Origin: Asterella californica
Taxonomy: Eukaryota > Streptophyta > Marchantiopsida > Marchantiales > Aytoniaceae
Direction: 5' to 3'
Length of the DNA stretch: 64,000 nucleotides
Assembly (NCBI GenBank): GCA_036924285.1
Contig: JAYKYS010000004.1
Location: 22,724,001-22,788,000, forward strand
The notes beneath the pieces are model-generated. The model searched no databases. It saw only the letters and a program-made list of their open reading frames with translations, and was not told where the DNA came from. Positions 50,441-62,760 of this stretch are shown piece after piece (positions within the stretch are counted from its first letter, which is position 1; the number at the start of each line of letters is the position of its first letter). A program made the translations under genes and the position numbers.

Positions 50441-52759
50441 TAGAGGCTACTACTTAGGGGATTGATGTGGTGAAACATAAAGATAGTACTTTTGAGAAGC
50501 AAATAGAAGCGAATGAAGTACTGAGTCATGTTGTGACCACGAGAAAGGAAAAATGACAAGGGACTAGTTACTCAAGGTGGTCTTGATAATCAGAGGTGCT
50601 ATTGGATAGAGTGATCCAATAGATACAATGTCTGTACATGTTTACTTGACCAAGAGTCAACATGAGGCTCTCATGGAGGAAAAGCGTAGGAGAGATGATG
50701 TAGGTCCTAGTGAGGAGAGAAGTACTCCTAAGAGATAGTTACGAGGAGAGAAACCTTGGCAAGACATTACACTGGTGTGAGAAGAGATTATGGAAGAAGT
50801 CTCACCATCTACTCTAGAGAAATCAAAAAGGAGTAAGAAAGATAAATTTTCTATCTACAGATATTGAAGCAGCTATAGACTTGAAGAGAGTGTTAGAAGA
50901 GAGAGTGATCAATGCGGAGATTGAGTTTACTCTACGAGAGATACTTAAAGTTGTCATGAGAGAGTTTCATGAAGTCATTATTGACACCATCAAGTGGAAG
51001 AGGTAATTGGCAGGAGAGACAACTATGATAATGCTCTAGACATAAGAATAACAGAAGAAGAGGAGCTAGAGTTAGTTGAATGTTGCACCAATCGGAAGGT
51101 TTGATTTGCTATAGATGAAGATGAGGAAGATGATAAAGTTCTCAGTCACTACACTAGGGGCATTGGGCTAGAGCTACTACGAAAACCTTGATGAATGTAG
51201 GAGATCTGGCAGATTCTATGGTTGCTCTCATGGATCATGGATTTGAGATTAACATTATGTCTAAGGATGTCTACAAGCGAGGGAAGTGATCCATCGACAC
51301 AGAGTATGGTTGGATGATCCAGGTAACGAATAACACACGAGGAGAACTCTATGGAGCTTGTCTTGATGTAAGAGTGAAGGTTGGAGATATAGCTACTGAA
51401 CACAACTTCTTTGTTCAAGATAGTACTTCTTTGTTCATATCTAGTCATACTCGGTCAGCATTACATTACTGTTGTAAGGATGGAGACCAAGATGTTGGAT
51501 GATGGATCCGCTTATACTCGAATTAGAAGTCAAGACGATAAGAAAGCAGTGCAGTTCTTGACTGTACCCTCTAACCATGAGCACAACCGAGAGTACTTAA
51601 GGAGTGGTTCTCTACCTAGAGTCACTAAGAGTTCAAGGATTTTTTTCACAAGACCACTATAGAGCGCGAGTATAGTGGTATTGATAAACAAAAAAAATTA
51701 CACTCGCTAGCGGAGAGAAATGTCTTTTGTACAAGAGTTATGAGATTGTCTGAGAGTGGGTTTGCTACACATACACGACTTGCTGACTTGTAAAAGTGGG
51801 AGCAGAAGGTTGTGCAAAAAACTGAAAAATACCTAAAAAGAGCTGTTGTGCTTGAAGAGGATGATAAGATAGAAGGTGTTTATTTGGAGTTGGGGTTGGG
51901 AGATTTCATGGATGAGCTTGTTGTGGTTGAGCAAGAAGATGAAGATCAAGTGGTGGAAGTACACTCTAGGGAACTCTATACAGCTATAGAGTCAATCTTA
52001 GATCTTTAAGTTAGAGTTGAGACTAAGTACAAAGTGATGGACAAGAAGATAAAACATGTTGCTCAATCGCTACATAGTGATTATAACCAGCAAGTCCAAC
52101 AATCTTTGAAGGAGAAAAGCTTGAGAGATCTTACACGGGTTGATCACAAGTTCACACTGAAGCTACGCTCAAGGAGTTGAAGATTGGCTCTACATATTTT
52201 CTTTTACCTATGGAGGAGAATAAGTTTAGAGGGATGTTAACGAGGCATGAGAAAACTTTTGCTTTTGAAGCTTCAGAAATTGGATGTGTAGATCTTAGCA
52301 TTGTGGCACCAATGATCATGCTCCTTGAGACTTGAGGTCAATTCCTGTACCTAGAGCGCATCTACCGAAACTCATAGAGCTCTTAAAAGAGAAGATGTAG
52401 ATGAAGATCTTGTAACCATCATTTGCTCCATATTCTAATCGTTGATTTAAAGTACCAAAGAAGAGTGGTGCATTACGATTCATCCAAGACATGCAGCTTG
52501 TGAACCAAGTGACCACCATCAGAAATACAAGTATGGGAGTTTGTTGAAGCGTTTGCTGGAAGGACTATTTACTCTATAAGAGATCTTTACTCTGGATACG
52601 GTCAGTTTCAACTTGCTGAGCAGAGTAGAGATATCACCACCATGAAGACACCATTTGGGTTGGTCAGAATGTGCACGTTACCACAAAGAGTAATAAACTC
52701 GGTAACGCGCATGATGAATGGATGAACAAGGTTCTCTAAGAGTTCATTCCTGAGAAGAT

Positions 52760-53020
52760 CATGTCTTTCTTGGATGATATTTCAATTAAGGGATGTGTAG
52801 AAGAGGAGAAAGATGAGACAATGAATCAGAAAGGGTGTAGAAACTTTGTTGCTGATCACATTTTAGATTGTGATAAGATTTTATCACGACTTGAAGAGAT
52901 GCACTTAACACTATCAGGTGCAAAGTCTTCATTTGGAGTTCTAGAAGTTATGATTGTGGGGCACTTATGTGGATGGTTTGGACGCAAACCTGATCTTGGT
53001 AAAGTGGATGTCATACAGTA
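52760..53020 (+). pseudogene. Ty3 reverse transcriptase core
   Basis: The frame carries FLDDISIKG, with the two catalytic aspartates kept. Next come a CDKILSRLEEMHLTLSGAKS stretch and VGHLCGWFGRKPDLGKVD, typical of the palm and thumb of Ty3 RT. Upstream pieces (KTPFGLVRMCTLPQ at about 52645, KKSGALRFIQDM-type text at about 52455) lie in other frames, so the enzyme is broken. Confidence 0.75.
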
Positions 53021-53249
53021 GATGAAAGATACTTGTAGCTCAACAACAGAGGTGAGAAGGTTTCTTGGAGCTTGTGTCTTCTATCATGTGTGGATGTCAC
53101 ATTTTGCACATGTGGCTGATCCTCTTTAATGATATGTTGAGAAGCACAAGAGGTTTGCATGAGAGGCATACTGAGACGATTCAAAGATTGAAGCAGTTGT
53201 TATCTTCTCCATCTTTACTTCGTTGTGTGAGCTATGAAACAATAAACTA

Positions 53250-53690
53250 ATGATACTTACTGTTGATACTAGCTCGATAGTCATTGGATGGACAATAGGA
53301 CAAGATGATGAAGAAGAGAATTGGTTTGCAGTCAGATTTGTAGCAAAGGTGTTGAGTGAGCGACATAAGAACTATCCTCAAGTGAAGAGAGAGTTATGGG
53401 AAATAGTTACAGCTATGAAAGTCAAAAAGGACTATTTGATTTGAGCGCAAGTAGTAGTAGAAACAGATTGTTTATCACTCTTATGTATGATCACAAATTG
53501 TAACATCTATGATATTGCTATGCTACGCTGGATTGTTTACATTAAGTCCTTAAATCCTGAGTTCAAACACATAGCGAGGAAGAACAACCTAGTAGCTGAT
53601 ATGTTGTCTCGTGCAAGATATGATGGGGAAGAGGAGATGGTTGAGGATACAGATGACGTTGGTAAGTTTGGGAAAAGAGGAATGAGGTAA
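53250..53690 (+). pseudogene. Ty3 RNase H remnant
   Basis: ILTVDTSSIVIGWTIGQDDE contains the first catalytic Asp in a TDTS setting. QVKRELWEIVTAMKVKKDYL supplies the Glu helix. After a stop near 53443 the frame resumes with TNCNIYDIAMLRWIVYIKSL and IARKNNLVADMLSRARYD, the usual end of Ty3 RNase H. The first part is intact and the second is in another frame. Confidence 0.75.
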
Positions 53691-53730
53691 GTTTTAGAGG
53701 AGTATTTTGCACAGCATGCTGAGGCATTAG
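53664..53730 (+). repeat. 67-bp internal duplicate at the deletion joint
   Basis: A copy of 50374-50440 is placed directly after the end of RNase H and directly before the LTR end. It occupies the place where integrase and the left part of the 3' LTR should be, so it marks the rearrangement joint. Confidence 0.8.
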
Positions 53731-53737
53731 CTGCAGT

Positions 53738-54057
53738 AAGTTGTATTGAGACTCTATCAAGTTTGGTTGAGCGACCCTATAGCATCTTTTGGTTGTATTA
53801 GATAGAGTTGTGACGGTCAAACTGATGGGTAGCTAACGTCACTGGAAAGCTATTAAGTCATGATTCCAATGATATAGAGTTACTTTCATATAGATAGTAC
53901 AGAGTCACTTGTGCTAGAAGAGTAGACATAGAACATTTGGGTTGAATGTCAAGGTTTAAAGCCAACATGTTCAAACCACATACCTCTTCACAACCATATA
54001 CCCAGTGTATTCTTAGACAGAACAACATGTTATACTACAGAGGTGTCTCGCTCGACA
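53738..54057 (+). mobile_element. 3' LTR remnant (right end only)
   Basis: Matches 48932-49247 along its length (shared starts AAGTTGTATT; shared ends CTCGAC) and ends in CA at 54057. Only about 320 of an expected 2150 bases remain. It is followed at once by CCTTG, the right target duplication, and then LINE sequence. Confidence 0.75.
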
Positions 54058-54790
54058 CCTTGAGTCGATACCTTGCTTGATGTCCTCACGGTGGAGAGCA
54101 TATAGCTACCCACGATATCATCAAGGACACCTTAGCACAGGAGAGCGATTACATGACATAGAGAGAGCATTGGGATGTCTTTCAGACAAGAGGATCGGTG
54201 AGAGCTGACATGTACATAATGAGAGAAGATCAGGTCTCAATGGCAGATGTGGTTGTCATCTCATCCGACACGAGACTCAATTGCGACACAGGTGATCACC
54301 CATCTCTTAGGATGGGCTGCAGGCGTGGCGGCAGCAGCGAAGGTGACCAGATATAATGGTATGCAAGTGAGACATCGCTTCATTCCATTAGCCTTGGAGA
54401 TATACGGATCGACAGCTTCGGAGTTCAACATTTTTATCCGAGATTGTACCAGAGCCTACCATGAGAGGCGCCAGAGGTACCACTTTCTTTTTCTTTTTGC
54501 ACTACATTTTTAGACATTGAGTTTTCATTGCTCTACAGAGAGCTTTAGCAGTAGACGATGCTACTTCATGTGCACATGTTGTATGCAAGAGTTTTGACTT
54601 ACCGGTGTGTGAACTTATAGAGACAATATGCGTCCTTAGAGCTATTGATAGCGAGGCTTAGCCCCGGTGTTCTTCCTCCCTACGAGGCGGTGGTTGCTTG
54701 GTCCTTTGGGTCCTTCTTTCACTTGTAAGGTTTGATGAGGTCTTTCCATCCGTTGGCTATTCATTGCGTCGCGTGTTTAGTAATGTGTCT
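54058..54790 (+). mobile_element. LINE-like element, 3' part (C-terminal domain and tail)
   Basis: Coding text resumes in several frames: CPHGGEHIATHDIIKDTLAQ (54090-54155), REHWDVFQTRGSVRADMY, then the open frame 54247-54513 with LLGWAAGVAAAAKVTRY, RFIPLALEIYGSTASEFNIF and RDCTRAYHERRQR. The CxHG-RHD-type motif and the AAxxKxxxY...FIPLALExYG block are the C-terminal domain of this LINE type, which follows the sequence ending at 47097. The tail 54515-54790 is non-coding and is shared with 22680-22975. Confidence 0.75.
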
Positions 54791-55044
54791 AATTCCGCAC
54801 ACAAGAGGGATTTCTGAGATTCAAAGTACCATAGTATTAGTTTAAACCGCACATGGAAACGGCGTGACGTATTTCCACTTCAAATACATATGGACAGGTA
54901 AAACGCAGGATAGAAAAATAGAAAGGTGATAGAAAGATAACACTTTTAAAATTAAAGATTTAGAAATAATTTGAAACTGAAGGATTTGCATAATGGTTAA
55001 AAACTATCATTTGGATTATGAATTAAAATCGGATGCTAACATTT
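54791..55044. other. Spacer, no gene seen
   Basis: AT-rich sequence between the LINE tail and copy 2 of the hairpin-headed repeat. I see nothing in it. Confidence 0.5.
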
Positions 55045-55760
55045 CAAGCACCTAACAATCTTACGAGAGAAAAGGTTGCAGTTATAAGTGTTCCATTTCT
55101 GTTTTAACTCCCAATAAGAGATGCAAAATTGTTGAAGCGTGGTTTGAATTGTTACTATGGTAGTGCTTTTTATTTTAAATCTATTTAATATAAGAATAAT
55201 CTGTTTTATTTTCAACATCTATTTGAAAATTTTACTAACTAACTAAAATAACTAAACATGTCCTTAACAGCAACCGAGCAAAAGTTCACCGAAGTTTATC
55301 TTGCATGCATATTATTTTCACCTGTTTGCTCTACTTCATGATTTTCTGTTTGAACATGTGACTGTGAATTTGCGTATCGCAATATCTTCAACATATAATA
55401 GATTTTAATTCAAATCACTTGACTTTCCTTGCACGATGAAGAATTTAGAAGATTACTTGAGCTTCTATGTTGGGACACGAACATCCCTTGCAGTTTTGTA
55501 ACCCTACATGCATATACGCTTGTTCTGTTCTCATGGGTACCTCCATCTAGTCTAGCACTGTGTTTATTTCATCTCTCGGTGTTTTTATTTCTTTTGTAGA
55601 AGCAAGAAGTAGGTTAGTCCCACGAGGCAATATTTTCTTATCTCTTTCTCTTTTCACCACGGAGATTTCTGCAGCTGAATGTGATTTATGGACTCAGACC
55701 CCCTGGCAGAGGACTCTACTTCACATCACCCTCTACTACTGGCGGATGGGGCTGCCAAAA
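55045..55760. repeat. Dispersed hairpin-headed repeat, copy 2
   Basis: A weaker hairpin (CACCTAACAATC ... AAAAGGTT, 55049-55077) is followed about 225 bp later by GAGCAAAAGTTCACCGAAGT (55276) and TTGCATGCAT (55301). It ends with GAGATTTCTGCAGC (about 55661), CTGGCAGAGGACTCTACTTC and GGCGGATGGGG (about 55740). The first and last blocks are shared with copy 1 (33959) or copy 3 (63330). No convincing coding sequence. Confidence 0.55.
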
Positions 55761-56251
55761 GCTAATGTTCTTTGACTAATTCATCTCCTGGTATGCAATT
55801 GTAAATTACTTTTTGGAAATTTTAGTTATAGATGAAATGAACATATATAACAGATTTGTCATGCATCATACAAAACAAAGGGTTTTTTTTTTTTTAAGAT
55901 GCAACAAATTTTATTACATTTGGTAGATGGGTACAAGACCTGACAATAGAATCAAATGATAGATGATAGACATTACTTGTTTTGAATCATAGTCTCGAAA
56001 GCACATAAAAATCCAAAGACATGGAGAAGTCTAAGAATTCTACTCATGTTTGAGATAATGTATTTCACTGCTCTGAGATCAGAGAGACACATATCAGCAG
56101 AGGAGGCAAGCCTGAGAATCCAACTCGTGTTTGAATTAATAGAATCTACTATCCTGAGACCAGAAAAGCACATATATCAATCGAAGAGATAAACAACACA
56201 ATATTACCCAAGGTGTACGGTTGACAGAGTATTTCACTAGATAAAAAAGTT
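55761..56251. other. Gene-free stretch
   Basis: Includes a T-run at 55881-55896 and a diverged duplicate around GAGAAGTCTAAGAATTCTAC and GCAAGCCTGAGAATCCAACT (56024-56130). No gene recognised. Confidence 0.45.
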
Positions 56252-56456
56252 ATACTGGAATTCTCATAAACCCGACCAAACGGAATAAAAGAATGTACCC
56301 AACCCTCCAAGGACAGGATCCGAATGTCTGAACCCCTTCTGGAAAAAAGACTTGTACTGGAACTCTCATAAACCCGACCAAAGGGAATAAAATAATATAC
56401 CCAACCTTCCAAGGACAAGATCCGAATGCCTGAACCCCTTTTGGAAAAAAGACTGG
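56252..56456. repeat. Tandem duplication, 2 x 103 bp
   Basis: Copies start at 56252 and 56355 with TACTGGAAYTCTCATAAACC and end with a CCCCTTYTGGAAAAAAGACT-type block. They differ at about one base in ten. This pair runs straight into the 61-bp repeat. Confidence 0.9.
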
Positions 56457-56572
56457 AGTCGAACCGTGGTCTGGAGAATGAACACTGTCAACTAATACTC
56501 GTCGAAAAAAAGACTGGAGTCGAACCGTGGTCTGGAGAATGAACAATGAACACTGTCACTGATACTCGTCGA
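56444..56572 (-). repeat. Tandem 61-bp repeat carrying a tRNA-like B box
   Basis: Two copies (from about 56444 and 56505). On the minus strand each contains GGTTCGACTCC (56465-56455 and 56526-56516), a perfect Pol III B-box match, followed within 4 bases by a run of six or more T, a Pol III terminator. About 35-40 bases upstream is TAGTTGACAGTG in the first copy, loosely A-box like. The stems of a tRNA do not fold, so this is not a tRNA gene. It may be a piece of a tRNA-derived SINE. Confidence 0.6.
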
Positions 56573-57290
56573 GAAAACGCTTTGGGATCGCAAGAAAAAA
56601 GTTTTAAGTTTAACTCAAGACATCTCATGACACTATGTTGCATCGTTTATTGTCTTCGTCGTGTACAAGTGCTAGGCCGAGCAAGGATTAGACAATCTAA
56701 TCTCGTTATTAGTAAACTCAACAAGTCTAAATTAAGTTTCACGTTGTACATGTCTTCAAGCATTCTGAAAACGTGCTTCTTTACCAAGAAATGATCTTCC
56801 TTCTCTGACTTAAGTATTATCTCATAATGCATTGTAATCATATGCTTACCTAGGGTTTGTAACTCAATTTTCACTTGCAACTATGATTTGTCTTTTTCCC
56901 CTACTCCCCTTCAACGCTCAAAAGGAATGCATATTGATTGACTAAAAATATTATAATAAATAAATATTAATAGACTAAATATCATATGGTAGTACTTTTC
57001 GTTCACATCAAAAATGGAGTCCTTGATGCTTGATTGTTTCCTTACTTAAACTAACGATTTTAAAACGGTTGCTTGTGGCATGTCACTGGAAACAATTAAT
57101 ATGCACAAATTTTAATCTAAACTTTGGATCAGATACGTCTTTTTTTTACGCTCAGACTTCATTTTGGATGCATATTCATCCTCATCTGACTACCCTCACA
57201 CATCACATGTAACTCTGAAGTGCATGCTCGTTTATTTCTGGGTTGCCCTGTAACTTATGAGAGATAGTTTAATCTAACGTGGTTAATGAG

Positions 57291-57316
57291 TTATTATTAT
57301 TATTATTATTATTATT
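57291..57316. repeat. (ATT)n microsatellite
   Basis: About eight uninterrupted copies of ATT, ending at TTGCGC. Confidence 0.95.
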
Positions 57317-58095
57317 GCGCATGACGGTATATTATCATAATTAAAATTATATACAACTCCTAGTATCATCATAGGAGCACACTAGCAAAGACGGCCACCT
57401 CTTACATCTACAAGCAGAGCAGGTCCTTACGTACAGAACGAGTTAATGACGATTATTTTTACGTCAAAAAGACATGAGAAAAAACTAAGGTCATCATTGA
57501 AAGTGTACATTTTCTTTTATACGGATGATATACTATAAATTATGATTACCTTTACCTACTAAAGTAATTGGTAAAATAGTATTTATTAATTTAAATAAAT
57601 ATATAATTATTGGAACCATCGATGGATCTTTTACATAATTTTTTTATGAGATTATACTCATATACTATAAACACGTACACAAACTTGAGTTCCTCCTTAT
57701 GATAACAATCCATTCAGTACCATAAACTGGCCTCAAGACTTAACAACGATTTACAGTAAGTTTAGAAATAGAGTGCAACTCAAGAGGAGAATCAAACATT
57801 TTCACTCATTTATTCATGATTTATAAAAAAATTGTTTGAAAACACATTGCTTGTAACAAGAAGAATAGGGAAGGTAGTCTAATTTACAAACAATAGATTA
57901 GATTGAACAACTTAAAACATTTTTTCTTGCACGCGAGTATAAGAATCACATCGATGTCTCTTCCAATACAATGGTACATTATAGAATGCAACATTTTGAA
58001 ATTATAGTAATTATAAATTTTACAGTAATAACAAACTACAAAATTAACTCTAATAAATATATATATTCTCTATAATTTATATATACTCTCTATAA

Positions 58096-58127
58096 CTCGT
58101 TTATAATTTAAATAAATTATAAACGAG
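58096..58127. repeat. Perfect palindrome, 15-bp arms
   Basis: CTCGTTTATAATTTA and TAAATTATAAACGAG are exact reverse complements around 2 bases. It is flanked on both sides by ATATACTCTCTA-type words, so the symmetric structure is slightly longer but imperfect. Confidence 0.9.
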
Positions 58128-61100
58128 AAAGATATATACTCTCTAAGTTATAAAATAAATACATATCTATATTAGTAGATAATATTTCTAATGTTCTATT
58201 GCACAAACAACTAAAATACTGCACATTACACATTAAACATACGTTTAGAAGAAGATATTGATATAATGTTTCGGAAATATATTATAACCATAGACTTATG
58301 AACATCGAAAGATGAAGGTTGGATGCAACTTTCGAACATGCAGAGTTATGACAACTTGAAGACTTTGAAAGTGTTGATTATCATGATTATTCTTAGAAGA
58401 GTTAAAAATTGTTACAAACGATTTATCACTTTTACATAACGGAACTGGGCAAAGAAGCTCATGAACTGATAAACTGAATTTGAAATTCGATATCTAGCAC
58501 ACAAAAAGGTAAATAAGAAAATTTAATATAAACTAAAAGCAAATAAAATGGAATGATATAAATTCTAATGTGCATCAAATGGATGAGAAGACCTGATCAA
58601 ACCAAACAAAAGGAAAGAAGGATCCAAAGGCCCAAGCAAGCAAGCAGTGGAGTGGAAGAAAAATAAAGACTAAGCATCACAATCACTAGCTCTAGTGTCA
58701 TTTACATCTCTTAAGGTATTGGCAAGTCAAAAATCTTATAAAAGACTGTTGCACAAGAGGTAACGTTGAATATTGCAATTGTTCCTTTGTCTACAACACC
58801 AGTTTAAACTCTTATAGAGCGTTGGAAACATCATATATGCTATCTAAAATAAATCATATATATTAATCATTTAAGTCTATTGGGATAGGCTCTTGCACAA
58901 TCTCAATAGAATGGATTGACATTAGACGTGGTTGCAGTCAGTGGCTTTGAAGGCTAGCACCACCTAAAATAGCAAGACTCAAGACCCATCCGATCAAGCA
59001 TGTGGTTCAGTTTATTGACTCTACTAGAAGAATCACATGATTTAATTTAAACCACATGTGATAGTATATAAGGGGTTTGATCACTGGTATATATTGCATG
59101 CATTAATCACCGTAGCTCAGTTTGTTCCGTGAGATATGAATGAGTTATTCTAACACATTATTTTTAAACTATATTGAATCATGTAGTCTCCTCGTTGGGT
59201 CTAGTATGAACCAAATCATAATCATATTACTCTAAACTTAAGCCATAAACACACCGTATAAACTTAAGCATTTAAGCTTGATTTAAGCTTTCTACGAACA
59301 TTTTGAAAGATTGCAGTAGCATTTGCATTTGCTTCCCCTGATGGAAATATAGTTCAAGCTAAGCTTATCATATTTCATCCACGGGTTTTTTCAGTTGAGT
59401 CTCCACACTCTAATTCTTACCAATGCACTGGATGTCTTCTGTATAGAAAGCGCAATCCATTATAGTTAACATAGTGTTTTCCTTAATTCAGTCCATGTCT
59501 ACACTTTTATCTTAATCTTAACGCTGCAACCATCCTGGTCTACCGGAACCACTCCAAAATATTAATGATAATCTGTCATGGAGAACCAGAAAAAACAACA
59601 AATATTATTCTGTCATGACATTATTTTGTCATTCTCCAATCCTCCTCAAGAATTTAAGTTCCATGCTTAACGCGTGTCCTTTTTTTCTCTCTACCAAAAC
59701 ATCATTTTGGATGCATATTCTGTCTATCGAACATGGGGAGAATCACTTGTGAGAAAATGACTATGTTGTCTTACCTTCTGGTAAGACAAGACAACATGGC
59801 GATTATGTTTTCCTGTAGATTATTGGTTGATTTTTCTAACGAGTTCCTGTTTGTTAGGGAATCCATTTGAAATTTTAAACATCTCAATCATATTACTCTG
59901 ATGGATTCCAGATTTTGGATGGGGCGGACGTGAACTATATGATCTCCAGTAGGTGTACATTTTAGACTTTAAATGGAACTCAGACAACAACGAATATGCA
60001 CTTCTGGAGGATTTTACCCTTTTTTGTTATTGAAAAGACATAATTATTATACAACAAATTCTGTACTAAGTTGATGGAGAAATCAAATTTTTCTTTAAGT
60101 GTTAAGCGCACCTATGCTCGAAAGGTGGTCCAGACTTAAGCCATAATGGAGAGACGGACAGACAGACTTTATAAAGTACATATGTGGGAAGCAGGTAATA
60201 AATAATGAATAATTTATTAATATATCTATTTTTTATCTAACCTTCCAACGAAAGGATTAAATAATAAATTAAACCTTTACATATTTGTCTCTTCATGGAA
60301 AGATGGAAGAGATGAATATCCAAGGTTGCTTGACTAGTGACATGACATGAAAACAGTTGGGTATAGATATCTTGAGATAGTCTGCCAAGGCTTAGCGTAC
60401 TTAGACTGGGAAAAAATTACTAGCGGTGGGATATCCCATGGCTAATGTATAGCATACTCCATTGGAAGGAGATATTATTTAAAAATTATATAAAAATGAA
60501 TATATAAGAATCATAATTTACCAATCGTGGTTTATTAAATGTCTTGCTTGATAATCTATTACGGAAGATGATGTATAAATAAATATATGATGTATAATAA
60601 ATATATATAAATGTGAAGTATAAATAAAAAGGAGGAAAGACTTTATATTTCCAGAATCCTTTTACGTAATGGTAACCGTGGTTTAAAATGCTTCACACCT
60701 TGTACACACGGATTAAATATGTTGTTGTCGATGCACCATTCATACACTATATATATTGCACTTGTCATGAAGTTTCAGTAAATTCTCCTCAATATAAAGA
60801 ATATAGCATTCCAATACTGTTCAGAATGTGAGAAAGATTTGATTTTATCTCTCGAGTAAGAGTTCGACAATGTAATAATGTGCTTGACTTCTTCATGTCA
60901 CCACAGTGACAATTCTACTGCCAGAACCTTCCGTGGTTAGTCAAAGGTGGACTCTAGTGAAAAGTGAACATTATGAGTCAACAGAGAAAGACAACTTCTA
61001 GGCTCGGTCCCTTCCGAGTTGAACAACCATTCAAGGTAAAACTGTTCTAAAAAGAGTTTGAAAATAAATAAATTTAAATAAACAAACACATAAATATATG

Positions 61101-62600
61101 AAGATCTATTAGTCTATCCGTTTATAATAATTTGTGTTGAAATCAATAGTGATCTACCTATCACAAAAGTAGATTGGATAGATTTCAAAACCGGATACAT
61201 TCGAAATATCAAGTAGTCTAAAAACGGTCATTTTATATACTATGAATCAAAAATATTTAAACTGAACTATTTGGAAACCAAAAACAAAATAGGTAGGGTC
61301 GGGGAGAGCAGCAATACTACTTTGGATGTAACGGTTAGTCTGAGCCACCGTGAGGTTAAGAGTGACCTAAAATTGGGTTTGGCCCGAAGTGGCCACAAGA
61401 GCACTACCCTACCAGACGCAAGAGTGAAAGAAAAGGTAGGGGTGTGAGAAGGTGCCGGACTCTATGGTTGTAGCGAATAATACAGTAGACCTGCGCGGCA
61501 AATTTCCATGTATGTTCAGAGCGAAAGATCTATACGGATTTTTCAAATGAAAGAAAACCCTCTGGAACTTGTCCGTTGATGCCCGTTAAGTGAAGGAAAT
61601 CTGCAGGTTGTTTTGAAAAGATTCAAAACGCTTCACCTACAAAAAAGAAAGAAAAAGAAAATGCCTACAGTACCATTACGGGGTCTCAAACCTACCCCAT
61701 AGGTTCTTCGCATCCAATCCTGTTGTAGGTTCCGACCGTTACAGAGTACCTGTCACTGTTTCACATGGAAAAAAAACTCATCCCTAGTCGATAACGTCGG
61801 TCAAGTTGTTTATTTTCTTTAATATAAACTTAAAGTATTTGTATGGAACAGAAAATGTATGTATAACGAAATATGCTTGAAAGATCAACTTCCGGGACCA
61901 TTTGCTCGTTTTTAATCAGAAGTAAGTATCACATAAATATATTAAGAGAAATATTATGTGAACTAAATATATTAATTGATAAACAATAAAATTTATCTAA
62001 ATATTAAATGATAGCCAGATCTGGAAATACGAAGATCCAAGGAAAACGTGAACAGAGGAACTTTTCCTAAATACATAAATGAGAAGATGCTCACAAACAC
62101 ATCACCCTGATTGTATTTTGATTTGCCACCTAACCTTTTTCGACAGAAAGGTTAGTGATAACTCAAGGATTTCTCCCCGGGCACTGCGGGCCCTCTCATT
62201 ACGTATGTCGATATCCTGACAATCTCTGGTACTAATTTGAAATTCTTAGCAGATTTAACGTTATGTGAGGAGATTTTGTTGGTCTGCCACGACTTCTGAC
62301 TTTTTTCTCCTTTTCACTTTATGCTCTGCGCGGAAATTTCTGGCCATACGACGGAATTTGACAGGCCCCGCCTGAATTCTGAACCCGTAACTCTAGTGGT
62401 GGGGTGAAAAGAAAGTTACCCGACCATGTCCCTAATTCACAGAATATTCGTTTCCCCGATAGTGGATCTTCCCTTTTAACTTTACATCCCCTGATGCTGT
62501 GTGAGATTTCAAACGTCTCTCACGACTTCCAACGTATTTTGGTTTGGCCTGGTAACGGGCAGATTTCGGGGGAAGTTCGAGGCGAAAATCTGTTCTGGAC

Positions 62601-62760
62601 CGTAAGAGCATCCCCTCCGGCCTCGCCAAACGTCACTCCAAAGTAGCGATTCTTATTTCTTTTAGCTTTTGACCGGAAGTTTACCTTCATGCTGGATGCC
62701 GTAAGGGCATCCCCACCGGGTTTGCCTATATTTTAGAGTAAATTTGAATATAGTATAAAA
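62601..62760. repeat. Two copies of the CGTAAGAGCATCCC repeat
   Basis: CGTAAGAGCATCCCCTCCGG (62601) and CGTAAGGGCATCCCCACCGG (62700) are each followed by a GCCAAA or GCCTAT word and then AGAGTAAA- or CAAAGT-like text. A third copy lies at 13461. Probably the same end of a small non-coding element inserted more than once. Confidence 0.6.

Larger units (their letters stand above)
49248..53737 (+). mobile_element. Ty3 internal region: gag, protease, RT, RNase H; integrase missing
   Basis: Gag lies at 49442-50165, with one frame break near 49790 (LLDKFDENNISEYLKYY, DADRVTKMSFIEW, NDNVELFLQPPNDELQ). A gag-protease linker runs from about 50374 to 51100. Protease is at about 51180-51660, where the catalytic D-S/T-G is DHG (VALMDHGFEIN), followed by RGELYGACLDVRVKVGD and YTRIRSQDDKKAVQFLTV. 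RT is at about 52140-53100 with the catalytic FLDD (FLDDISIKG, about 52770) and HLTLSGAKSSFGV. RNase H is at 53250-53650 (ILTVDTSSIVIGWTIGQDDE, YPQVKRELWEIVTAM, IARKNNLVADMLSRARYD). No integrase follows; instead there is a 67-bp copy of linker sequence and then the LTR end. Many stops show it is inactive. Confidence 0.85.

Noticed and set aside
55881..55896. T-run as the poly(A) tail of a minus-strand LINE or SINE
   Set aside because: No element body or target duplication could be linked to it.
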